Below are positions 7,061-13,069 of a stretch of DNA of 17,085 bases, piece by piece. The position numbers and the translations under genes were made by a program. Source of the DNA: Phycisphaerales bacterium (GTDB lineage Bacteria; Planctomycetota; Phycisphaerae; Phycisphaerales; SM1A02); assembly GCA_018882625.1 (NCBI GenBank), contig VERO01000018.1, positions 1 through 17,085 on the forward strand. Direction: 5' to 3'. Every line of letters starts with the position of its first letter. The stretch's first letter is position 1. The notes beneath the pieces are model-generated. The model did not search any database. It was given only the letters and a program-made list of their open reading frames with translations, and had not been told where the DNA came from.

Positions 7061-7786
7061 ATGCGGATCCTTCACGCGCTGGCGTGCGCCCTCGGCATGC
7101 TGATCGCGGTCCCAGCCCGGGCCGACATCGTCTACGCGACGCAGGGCCCCTTCGGCGGCTTCTTCGGGCTGTGGGGCCCGGTCGTCTCGCAGCAGCAGAG
7201 CGTGGGCGCGCGGTTCGTCCCCAGCGCCAACTACACCCTCACGCACCTGCGCATATGGCTGATGAACGACAGCCAGGTTCCCGGCGCGCCGCTGCGCATC
7301 ACCCTGCGGAGCGACTCACCGTCTGGCACAGGCACCAGCGTGCCGTCGAGCGAGGTCATATCCGAGTGGAACATCACGTGCACGGCATCGGGATGGAATC
7401 CTGTGCAGCACACCGTCGTGCCGGTGTCGCCGGTCGCGCTGCGTTCCGGCGTGCGCTACTGGGTCGTGGCGCAGAGCCCTGCGCCCGGCGGCGCAAGCCC
7501 AGTGTGGTGCTTCGCGTCAGTCGGCAACGCGTTCAGCGCGACGACGACAGGCGATGGAGTGACCTGGCAGCCCGGCGGCAATGGTGCGGCACCAACGCTC
7601 ACGGTTGAGGGAACCCCCGGGCTTCCGGCATCGTCTCCGGACATCAACGGTGACGGTGCGGTCAATGGCCTCGACCTCACGGCGCTGCTCGCGGCGTGGG
7701 GCACCGGCGCACCGTCATGCGACCTCAATGCAGATGGAGTCGTCAGCGGCCTCGACCTGACTGCGCTGCTTGCGGCGTGGGACTGA
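7061..7786 (+). CDS. Secreted protein with C-terminal dockerin-type repeats
   Basis: A 241-residue secreted protein. A signal peptide (MRILHALACALGMLIAVPARA, cleavage after ARA at about residue 21) precedes a beta-rich domain of unknown function containing LTHLRIWLMNDSQVPG and VRYWVVAQSPAPGG. This domain resembles carbohydrate- or surface-associated choice-of-anchor domains. The C-terminus has two EF-hand-like dockerin repeats, DINGDGAVNGLDLTALLAAWG (7640-7702) and DLNADGVVSGLDLTALLAAWD (7721-7783), each with a D-x-N-x-D-G calcium loop. The repeats are also close at the DNA level, suggesting duplication. Such tails are typical of exported Phycisphaerae proteins, where they probably serve in sorting or anchoring rather than in cellulosomes. 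No cohesin gene is visible. It is divergent from the BtuF-like gene by 24 bases. Confidence 0.85.
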   Translation: MRILHALACALGMLIAVPARADIVYATQGPFGGFFGLWGPVVSQQQSVGARFVPSANYTLTHLRIWLMNDSQVPGAPLRITLRSDSPSGTGTSVPSSEVISEWNITCTASGWNPVQHTVVPVSPVALRSGVRYWVVAQSPAPGGASPVWCFASVGNAFSATTTGDGVTWQPGGNGAAPTLTVEGTPGLPASSPDINGDGAVNGLDLTALLAAWGTGAPSCDLNADGVVSGLDLTALLAAWD

Positions 7787-7879
7787 GCGGAGCGCCAGCG
7801 CCTCGCCAGCCCGCTCGCGTGACATCCCAGCGCGCAGCGCCGCAGCCGCCCCCGGCACCAATCCGCGCACACGTGAGAA

Positions 7880-7950
7880 CTGGGGATCCTAGATTCGAAC
7901 TAGGACAAACTGAGTCAGAGTCAGTTGTGCTACCGTTACACCAATCCCCA
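7880..7950 (-). tRNA. tRNA-Gln (anticodon CUG)
   Basis: The minus strand folds into a complete cloverleaf. The acceptor TGGGGAT/ATCCCCA has 7 bp and the D stem is GTGT/GCAC. The anticodon stem ACTGA/TCAGT carries loop CTCTGAC with anticodon CTG. The variable loop has four bases and the T arm is CCTAG-TTCGAAT-CTAGG. The U1-A72 pair and discriminator G73 are known features of bacterial tRNA-Gln. CCA is not encoded. It is a single tRNA, with protein genes on the opposite strand on both sides. Confidence 0.95.
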
Positions 7951-9090
7951 ATGAGACGTCGGAATTGTACCCCGCTGCATGCTGATGGGGAAGGGGATCG
8001 GCGTGCACGCGCGCTCGCGCGTTACCCCCGCTCTGGCCGCTGCGGGCGTCTCCGCGCATGGTCCAACCTCGCGTTATCCGCGCGCCGCTGCGCCGCGGCC
8101 GCGGCGCTTGCATCGCTGATGCTCGCATGCGGATGCGTGTCAAAGCCAATCACGCTGCTCACGGTCGATGCCCATGGGCAGCCTGTTGCGGATGCGGTCG
8201 TGTACCAGCACGGGGTCGGGTTCTTCAGTCCCGTGCCGCTGAGGCGCAAGACGCCACGCACCACGCAGGGTGACGGCACGCTGCCGATCGTCCTCGATTC
8301 GCGCACCTCAAGCCTGACGATCCTGAAGCCCTACTTCGAGCCGGTGCAGCTGGTCGTTGCCATGACGGGTCAGGTCGTGCCCGCCGAGGTCCCGGCTCCC
8401 GCGACTCCGGAGGTTCCGGTCGTCGTGGATGCGCGCGATGGGGAAGTCACCGACTTCGCCGCGCTTCCCGATCATGCGACGGTGCGCGTGGGCATGTCGC
8501 AGTGCGCGCGCCGCGCAGCGCACATCGCCGTGGCGGATGAGCGCGGCATGCCGGTCCCGGACGCCGAGGTGCACCGCGTCTGCACGCTCTTCCTGCTGAA
8601 CCGCGGCACAGAGGAGACGCTCGGGCTTCCGCCGATCGAGAGTGCGCGCACCGACTCCGCGGGCCGCGCGTCGGTCGAGGTGCTCGGCGGTCTCGCGAAC
8701 CATGTGTACGTGCGCGCGCCCGGCCGTGTGGCGCAGCGATTGGCGGTCGATGCGTCCTCGCCCGGCACATCGCCCCTTCGCGTGATGCTGCCCGAGGCTC
8801 CGGTACGCCAGCTCCGCATCAGGGTGCTGCAAGGCCCGAAGAGCCCGGTCGTCGCGGAGGCTTCCGTGACCCTCGGTCTGCAGCTCGATGGCATGCCGCA
8901 GGACCCCAACGGCTGGACCGCCCTCACCGACGCGGAGGGCCTGACTCGGGAGGTCGCCGTCTCCCAGCAGCAGCCGATCATCTTCACGGTGTCGAAGGGC
9001 AAGCAGGTTCGCCGCCAGACCGTGACGTGGGACGAGGTCGAACGCGCCGCATCGCGCGGAGAGCTCACACTCTTCATGGGCGGTCGCTGA
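7951..9090 (+). CDS. Lipoprotein with carboxypeptidase-regulatory-like repeats (start uncertain)
   Basis: From ATG 7951 this is 379 residues. The hydrophobic run AAAAALASLMLACGC ends at candidate lipidation cysteines 60 and 62, so it is probably an exported lipoprotein. Three similar beta-sandwich-like units follow: ITLLTVDAHGQPVADAVVY, AHIAVADERGMPVPDAEVH with TDSAGRASVEV, and LRIRVLQGPKSPVVAEASV with TDAEGLTREV. The G-x-P-V-x-D-A-x-V pattern, followed by T-D-x-x-G, is that of carboxypeptidase-regulatory-like/Ig-like domains found in surface proteins. The start is poorly defined. ATG 7951 abuts the tRNA and gives an unusually long n-region, while the only other in-frame ATG (8119) would lose the signal. 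No better start or ribosome-binding site was found. No enzymatic motif is present. Confidence 0.62.
   Translation: MRRRNCTPLHADGEGDRRARALARYPRSGRCGRLRAWSNLALSARRCAAAAALASLMLACGCVSKPITLLTVDAHGQPVADAVVYQHGVGFFSPVPLRRKTPRTTQGDGTLPIVLDSRTSSLTILKPYFEPVQLVVAMTGQVVPAEVPAPATPEVPVVVDARDGEVTDFAALPDHATVRVGMSQCARRAAHIAVADERGMPVPDAEVHRVCTLFLLNRGTEETLGLPPIESARTDSAGRASVEVLGGLANHVYVRAPGRVAQRLAVDASSPGTSPLRVMLPEAPVRQLRIRVLQGPKSPVVAEASVTLGLQLDGMPQDPNGWTALTDAEGLTREVAVSQQQPIIFTVSKGKQVRRQTVTWDEVERAASRGELTLFMGGR
7964..7970 (-). promoter_or_regulatory. Putative -10 element of the tRNA-Gln promoter
   Basis: GTACAAT on the minus strand contains TACAAT, five of six matches to the TATAAT consensus. It lies 13 bases before the tRNA 5' end, the right distance for a short leader. 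The -35 region (TTCCCC at 17-bp spacing) is weak. Confidence 0.5.
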
Positions 9091-9095
9091 CCGCC
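9079..9095 (+). terminator. Hairpin over the stop codon of the carboxypeptidase-regulatory-like lipoprotein
   Basis: GGCGGTC (9079-9085) and GACCGCC (9089-9095) form a perfect 7-bp stem with a GCT loop. The TGA stop at 9088-9090 spans the loop and right arm. No T-tract follows. It is a likely 3' end or mRNA-stabilising structure. Confidence 0.5.
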
Positions 9096-9160
9096 GCTCC
9101 ACTGGCGACCGGACCGGGTGCTCGCCGTCACGGCTCGTGTGACGTCGCGTGTCCACCGCA

Positions 9161-9240
9161 GGTTCCTGGATCTGCGAGGTTCCGTCGCGTGGCCGGTGCA
9201 GGTTCCTGGATCTGCGAAGTTCCGTCGCGTGGCCGGTGCA
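9161..9240. repeat. Two tandem copies of a 40-bp repeat upstream of apaG
   Basis: Positions 9161-9200 and 9201-9240 are identical except for one base (G at 9178, A at 9218). The first copy contains GGTTCC twice (9161-9166 and 9178-9183). Bases 9141-9160 resemble the 3' half of the unit (14 of 20 positions), suggesting a decayed third copy. The array ends 19 bases before the apaG ATG and fills much of the 169-base intergenic region. I found no other copy in the window. Confidence 0.85.
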
Positions 9241-9246
9241 TCTGCC

Positions 9247-9253
9247 GTACGCT
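9247..9253 (+). promoter_or_regulatory. Putative -10 element for a leaderless apaG mRNA
   Basis: GTACGCT is followed by six bases (TTCCGC) and the ATG at 9260, the same geometry as in front of the band-7 and dockerin genes. No Shine-Dalgarno sequence is present. The tandem 40-bp repeat ends just upstream, where a -35 or operator would lie. Confidence 0.45.
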
Positions 9254-9259
9254 TTCCGC

Positions 9260-9757
9260 ATGGCCGATGGAGAGCATCTGTTCGACGAGTCGTTCCTCGC
9301 CCAGGACGCCAAGCCGTCCGCGGTGGCGTCCGCCAAGCCTGTGCGCGAGCGGAGCGACGCGCCGTCGCCTCATGGGTCTGACTCGGCAGCAGAGGGCATC
9401 AGCATCCGGGTGCAGCCCACGTACCTGCCGTCGCACAGCGATCCCTCGCGCGGCCGCTACATCTTCGCGTACCACGTGACGATCACCAACGACGGTCGTG
9501 AGCGCGCGAAGCTGCGCAGCCGCGCATGGACCATCGTCGATGCCGACGGCACGAGCCATGACGTGCGCGGCGAGGGCGTCGTGGGCCGTCAGCCGGATCT
9601 CGCGGCGCAGGAGCGATTCGAGTACTCGTCCTTCTGCCCGCTCCCGACGCCGTGGGGCACGATGGAGGGCGCCTACACGTTCGAGCGCGCGGACGGCTCG
9701 CGCTTCGAGGTTCCTGTGCGCCGCTTCTACCTTGTCGGCCCGCGCGAGCGGGGCTGA
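9260..9757 (+). CDS. apaG: ApaG domain protein
   Basis: A 165-residue protein with a full ApaG (DUF525) domain from about residue 46: GISIRVQPTYLPSHSDP, YIFAYHVTITNDG, LRSRAWTIVDADG, GEGVVGRQPDL, FEYSSFCPLPTPWGTMEGAY and FEVPVRRFYL. ApaG is a small fibronectin-III-like beta-sandwich protein; the name comes from the E. coli apaGH operon, and its exact biochemical role is unsettled. Typical ApaG is about 125 residues, so this one has an extra N-terminal tail of about 40 polar residues (DGEHLFDESFLAQDAKP). The tail might be an artefact if translation starts later, but no better start is visible and the upstream -10 supports ATG 9260. apaH and ksgA are not adjacent. Confidence 0.92.
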   Translation: MADGEHLFDESFLAQDAKPSAVASAKPVRERSDAPSPHGSDSAAEGISIRVQPTYLPSHSDPSRGRYIFAYHVTITNDGRERAKLRSRAWTIVDADGTSHDVRGEGVVGRQPDLAAQERFEYSSFCPLPTPWGTMEGAYTFERADGSRFEVPVRRFYLVGPRERG

Positions 9758-9837
9758 CGGCCGAGCCGCCTCTGCAGCCCGAGGCACGGCACGCAACAAC
9801 CGAGGCGTCCCTGCGTCCCACGGGTCACAACGAGAGA

Positions 9838-9864
9838 ACCGTTCCCGGGTTCGCCGGGAACGGT
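9838..9864 (+). terminator. Strong hairpin between apaG and asd
   Basis: ACCGTTCCCGG (9838-9848) and CCGGGAACGGT (9854-9864) form an uninterrupted 11-bp stem with a five-base loop. It is the most stable hairpin noticed in the window. No T-tract follows, so it is either a U-less terminator for apaG or part of an asd leader. Confidence 0.6.
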
Positions 9865-9874
9865 CGCTCAGGCG

Positions 9875-9902
9875 TCAGGTCCACAGGAGCATCGGGACCT
9901 GA
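9875..9902 (+). other. Second hairpin in the apaG-asd gap with an alternative pairing
   Basis: TCAGGTCC (9875-9882) pairs with GGACCTGA (9895-9902) around a 12-base loop that contains AGGAG. The right side can instead pair as CCTGAGCG (9898-9905) with CGCTCAGG (9865-9872), so two mutually exclusive 8-bp stems exist. Conserved lysine-riboswitch elements were not recognised. The role is unknown. Confidence 0.5.
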
Positions 9903-9946
9903 GCGTTGTCGATGTGCGGAAGGGGCTCTGCAGGCCCATGCCAAAC

Positions 9947-9953
9947 GTACGAT
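9947..9953 (+). promoter_or_regulatory. Putative -10 element of asd
   Basis: GTACGAT lies 27 bases before the GTG start at 9981, giving a leader of about 20 bases that contains the AAGGA ribosome-binding site (9970-9974). The -35 at 17-bp spacing is weak. If real, asd has its own promoter downstream of the two hairpins. Confidence 0.35.
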
Positions 9954-9980
9954 CAACTCGCGCCAGTGCAAGGATCTCAC

Positions 9981-11147
9981 GTGACACAGGGCACTGATTC
10001 CCCATCGCCGCCCCTCCCAGGCTCTGCGACTGCTGCCCGTGGTGGCGTCCCCGGAGCGACCGCCGCGGCTCGCGGGCTCCGCGTGGCGGTGGTCGGCGCG
10101 ACCGGAGCCGTTGGAGCGGAGTTCATCGCATTGCTGGCCCACCGCCGCATGCCCCTCGGAGGACTGCGGCTGCTGGCAAGCCCGCGAAGCGCGGGACGCC
10201 GCATCGACGTGCCCGGCATCGGCGCGTGCACCGTCGAGGCGCTCTCGGACCAGTCGCTTGCGGGCGCGGACGTGGTGTTCCTGTGCGCGGGATCGGAGAT
10301 CTCCAAGGCGTGCGCCCCCGCGGCGATCCGTGCCGGCGCGTGGGTGATCGACAACTCAAGCGCATTCCGCGCAGACCCCGATGCGCTGCTGATCCTTCCG
10401 GAGGTCAACGGTGAGGCGCTCGACGCGGCAGCTGCCGCCGGTGACGGGCCCCGCATCGTGGCCGTGCCGAACTGCTCGACGATCATCGCCCTGCTTGCCG
10501 TCTCTCCGCTGCGTGCGCTGGCGCGCATCCGCAGGATGGTGGTGAGCACCTACCAAGCCGTGAGCGGCGCAGGTGCCGCGGCGATGGCCGAGCTTGAGCA
10601 GCAGGCTCGCGACTGGGCATCGGGCCAGCCGCTACACAGCCCGATCTTCGGTTGACCGGCGCTCTTCAACGTCTTCAGCCACAACAGCGCCGTCGGCAGC
10701 GACGGCAGCAACGCGGAGGAGCGCAAGCTGCTGGTCGAGACCCAGCGAATCTGGTCGGACACGTCGGTGCGGGTCGCCGCGACCTGCGTGCGCGTGCCGG
10801 TGCTGCGGGCGCACAGCGAGTCGATCGCCGTGGAGTTCGAGTCGCCTGTGGCGGCAACGCACGAGGCCACCGAGCAGCGCGTGCGCGAGGCGCTCGCCGG
10901 CGCGCCGGGCATCGAGATCGTCGACGACCGCAGCGCGAACAGCTTCCCGGAGCCGCGTCACGCCGCCGGCAGGGACCCGGTGCTCGTCGGGCGCATCCGC
11001 GCGGACCGGAGCCTCGATCCGGGGCGCGGCGCGCTGCTCTTTGTCGCAGGGGACCAGCTGCGCGTGGGCGCAGCGCTCACGGGAATCAGGATCGCCGAGC
11101 GGCTCGAGCGTGCCGGCGCGTTCGCGGTGCGCACGCACCGCGCATAG
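9981..11147 (+). CDS. asd: Aspartate-semialdehyde dehydrogenase, interrupted by an in-frame TGA
   Basis: The product makes aspartate semialdehyde from aspartyl phosphate, for lysine/diaminopimelate, threonine and methionine. The GTG start is preceded by AAGGA at good spacing. The NADP-binding motif is VVGATGAVG (37-45) and the catalytic cysteine is C165 in VPNCSTI; YQAVSGAG (191-198) is also present. Codon 225 is TGA (10653-10655), after SPIFG. The same frame then continues with typical family sequence: PALFNVFSHNSAVG, CVRVPVLRAHSES (catalytic-type His near 278) and VAGDQLRVGAAL, to TAG at 11147. Full length would be 388 codons, including about 30 extra N-terminal residues. A protein stopped at the TGA (224 residues) would lack the catalytic His and the dimerisation part, so it should be inactive. 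Annotation software may split this into two genes or call it a pseudogene. Confidence 0.88.
10653..10655 (+). other. In-frame TGA inside asd
   Basis: The TGA sits between SPIFG and PALFNVFSHNS with no frame change. Related enzymes usually have Tyr or His here (for example ...FPYPIAFN or ...FPHQIAFN). TGG (Trp) is one base away and would give an aromatic residue. The next base is C. At least nine other genes in the window end in TGA. Confidence 0.9.
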
Positions 11148-11148
11148 G

Positions 11149-11174
11149 GCGCCCCGCGTCGCTCGCGGCGGCGC
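11149..11174. terminator. Hairpin between convergent asd and trpC
   Basis: GCGCCCCGCG (11149-11158) pairs with CGCGG-C-GGCGC (11164-11174): ten base pairs with one bulged C and a five-base loop. It starts one base after the asd TAG and precedes the trpC end at 11198. There is no T-tract. It is a likely bidirectional end signal, and it also marks 11147 as the real end of asd. Confidence 0.55.
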
Positions 11175-11197
11175 GCAGTCCAGTGCACGCCGATCGG

Positions 11198-12007
11198 CTA
11201 CGGCGCCAGCAGCGTGCGCAGCGCAGCGCCAGGATCGGGCTGTCTCAGCAGGCTCTCGCCCACGAGCGCGATGCAGATCCCGTGCGCACGCAGCCTGTCC
11301 AGATGCGAGGGCGTCGCGATGCCGGACATGCTCACGACAATCGACCGGTCCTCGATGAGGTCGGCGATGCGCATCGACTGCGTCACGTTGACCGAGTCGG
11401 TGTCAAGGTCCCTGTTGTTGATGCCCAGCAGCGCGTATCCCGGGTGCGGGAACCCGATGTGGTCCTTGACGCGGTAGTAGCTCTCGACGTCGTGGATCTC
11501 GAGCAGCGTGGTCATTCCCAGCTCCACCGCGAGGATCTGGAAGTCGATGATGTCGCATTCGCGCAGCGCCTCGGCCACGAGCAGGATCGCGTCCGCGCCG
11601 GCCGCACGCGACTCCCAGAGCTGCCACAGGTCGACGATCAGGTCGCTGCGCATGACGGGCACAGGGGCCGCCGCACGAACGGACTCGAGCATGTCCAGGC
11701 TGCCGCCGAAGCCGCGCGCATCGGTGGCGCAGCAGATCGCTGCCGCGCCCGCGGCGTGATACTGTCGTGCGATGGATGCGGCATCAAGGTCTTCCCTGAT
11801 GGGTCCGACGCTCGGGCTGCGCCTCTTGATCTCCGCGATGATGCGCGTCTGCGTGGTGTCGCCATGGTCCACCACCGCCTGGAAGAAGTTGCGCGGCCGC
11901 GGCATGTCGGCGCACCGGCGGCGCAGCTCGTCGATGGGCATCGACGCGGCGAGGTCAGCGACCTCGCGCCGCTTGGCGCGAACGAGATGTCCCAGCGCGT
12001 CATGCAT
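11198..12007 (-). CDS. trpC: Indole-3-glycerol-phosphate synthase family protein, divergent active site
   Basis: A 269-residue TIM-barrel protein of the TrpC family, which closes the indole ring in tryptophan synthesis. Conserved elements are IIAEIKRRSPS (E59, K61), FGGSLDML (100-107), AGADAILLVAEAL (136-148), LEIHD (E170), GINNRDL (N197) and SGI (S228). Two positions expected to be catalytic differ. The general-acid lysine of the usual R-K-D-F-I motif is Ser121 (MRSDLIVD), and the glutamate of the usual ESGI motif is Met227 (SMSGI). The usual LTD/LTE before FGGS reads ATD. Each substitution needs two base changes, so sequencing error is unlikely. It may be a lineage-specific variant or a paralogue with another role. 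I chose ATG 12007; an upstream extension would run into the divergent protease gene. No other trp biosynthetic gene is visible. Confidence 0.87.
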   Translation of the reverse strand: MHDALGHLVRAKRREVADLAASMPIDELRRRCADMPRPRNFFQAVVDHGDTTQTRIIAEIKRRSPSVGPIREDLDAASIARQYHAAGAAAICCATDARGFGGSLDMLESVRAAAPVPVMRSDLIVDLWQLWESRAAGADAILLVAEALRECDIIDFQILAVELGMTTLLEIHDVESYYRVKDHIGFPHPGYALLGINNRDLDTDSVNVTQSMRIADLIEDRSIVVSMSGIATPSHLDRLRAHGICIALVGESLLRQPDPGAALRTLLAP

Positions 12008-12026
12008 CCTGTGGGGCCTAGCTCTA

Positions 12027-13034
12027 GTGTGCGTTATAGCCGCGCCAGGACAAGCGGTCGCGCATGCGGACGGCGTGACGGCACCGGCTGCCCCTGGGCC
12101 GGCCGGCACGGAACTGGCAGCCGCGCCGGGGGCGGCTGCCGACGTCGCGTCCGATCCGGTGGAGGCGCAAGGCTGGTCCGCGACCGTCTACATGTGGCTG
12201 GCGGCGGGAACCGTGATTGCGCTGGCGGCGCTGCATGCGCGCGGGCGAAGGCCGCTGGCCCTTGGGGGCGACCGTGTGCGCTGGCCGCTTGCGCCGGCGC
12301 CGTCGCTCTTCCTGGTTGCGGTGCTCATGATGGCTGGCGCTGCCGCAGCGTCGGGCGCCATGCAGCTGTCGGGCGCGGCCACGCCGGGCGGCGTGCGGGA
12401 CAGCGCGATCGCATCGCTGGCCAACTACGGCACGCAGCTGCTGCTGATGTCGGGCATCTGGTGGGCGCTCTCCGGGGCACTGATGCAGCGCGCTGAGGCA
12501 CCTGTCGATGGGGTGGCTGCGCGTCCTGGATCCGCGGCGTCGGGTCGCGCGCGGGCTGCCGCGGTCGGTGCGCTGGCGATGGCTGTCGCCTGGCCGCTCA
12601 CCCAGGCCACGGGGGTGATCGCATCGACGGTGCAGCGGTCGGTGACCGGCACCGATGCGCCGGATACCGCGCACCGCACGCTCGAGGCCATGGGCCAGTC
12701 GGGAGATCCGCTGTGGATTGCGGCGATGGGAGTCGTGGCCGTGCTGCTGGCGCCGCTGGTGGAGGAGATCGTCTACCGCGGCGCACTGCAGCAGGCGCTC
12801 AAGGGGATCGGCGTGCCGCGCGTCATCGCGCTGCTGGCGGCGTCTGCGCTCTTCTCGCTGGCGCACTGGGGCAGCCTCGTCGCAGGTGCCGAGGCTGGCG
12901 CGCTCGCGATGCTGATGGTCCTTGGCGTGGTCTTCGGCTGGACCTACGAGCGCACCGGATCGCTGTGGGCGCCGTTCGCGGCGCACGCCACCTTCAACGC
13001 CGCGAACCTGGCGATCTTCCTGGCGCAGCGCTGA
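12027..13034 (+). CDS. CPBP family intramembrane metalloprotease (start uncertain)
   Basis: An integral membrane protein whose C-terminal half carries the three CPBP/Abi (Rce1-like) motifs. Numbered from GTG 12027 these are EEIVYR (246-251, the EExxxR motif), FSLAH (276-280, FxxxH) and HATFN (320-324, HxxxN); Glu and His coordinate the catalytic metal within the membrane. Hydrophobic helices lie near 54-70, 92-112, 133-152, 178-200, 230-248, 263-280, 290-306 and 313-333. The start is ambiguous. The hydrophobic run ILWGLALVCVIAAPGQAVAHA looks like a signal sequence beginning upstream of 12027, so TTG 11973, which overlaps the 5' end of trpC on the other strand, is a fair alternative. CPBP proteins act in prenyl-protein processing, bacteriocin self-immunity or regulated proteolysis; nothing here indicates which. 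Confidence 0.85.
   Translation: MCVIAAPGQAVAHADGVTAPAAPGPAGTELAAAPGAAADVASDPVEAQGWSATVYMWLAAGTVIALAALHARGRRPLALGGDRVRWPLAPAPSLFLVAVLMMAGAAAASGAMQLSGAATPGGVRDSAIASLANYGTQLLLMSGIWWALSGALMQRAEAPVDGVAARPGSAASGRARAAAVGALAMAVAWPLTQATGVIASTVQRSVTGTDAPDTAHRTLEAMGQSGDPLWIAAMGVVAVLLAPLVEEIVYRGALQQALKGIGVPRVIALLAASALFSLAHWGSLVAGAEAGALAMLMVLGVVFGWTYERTGSLWAPFAAHATFNAANLAIFLAQR
12033..12038 (-). promoter_or_regulatory. Possible -10 element for trpC
   Basis: TATAAC on the minus strand lies 25 bases before the trpC ATG. No convincing -35 was found. Between it and the ATG are two CTAG words separated by CT (12018-12027). The element is weak and is given only as a candidate. Confidence 0.3.
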
Positions 13035-13042
13035 CAGCCGTG

Positions 13043-13068
13043 CCGCGCGCCGGCCCCGCACCGCGCGG
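13043..13068. terminator. GC hairpin between convergent CPBP protease and trpS genes
   Basis: CCGCGCG (13043-13049) pairs with CGCGCGG (13062-13068) around a 12-base loop. It lies in the 35-base gap and begins one base past the trpS stop. No T-tract is present. Alternative GC pairings exist, so the exact fold is uncertain. Confidence 0.4.
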
Positions 13069-13069
13069 G

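Noticed and set aside
9161..9240. CRISPR array.
   Set aside because: The two 40-bp copies are directly adjacent with no spacer, and no cas gene is present.
10653..10691. Selenocysteine decoding of the asd TGA, with a possible downstream hairpin CGGCGCT/AGCGCCG (10657-10663 with 10686-10692).
   Set aside because: The loop of 22 bases lacks a recognisable bacterial SECIS apical loop. The site is not the catalytic position (C165 is encoded by TGC), and selenocysteine is not known to me in this family.
12018..12027. CTAG-CT-CTAG upstream of trpC as a TrpR-type operator.
   Set aside because: The E. coli operator has ACTAG-N4-CTAGT with different spacing, TrpR is not expected in this lineage, and CTAG occurs at several unrelated sites in the window.
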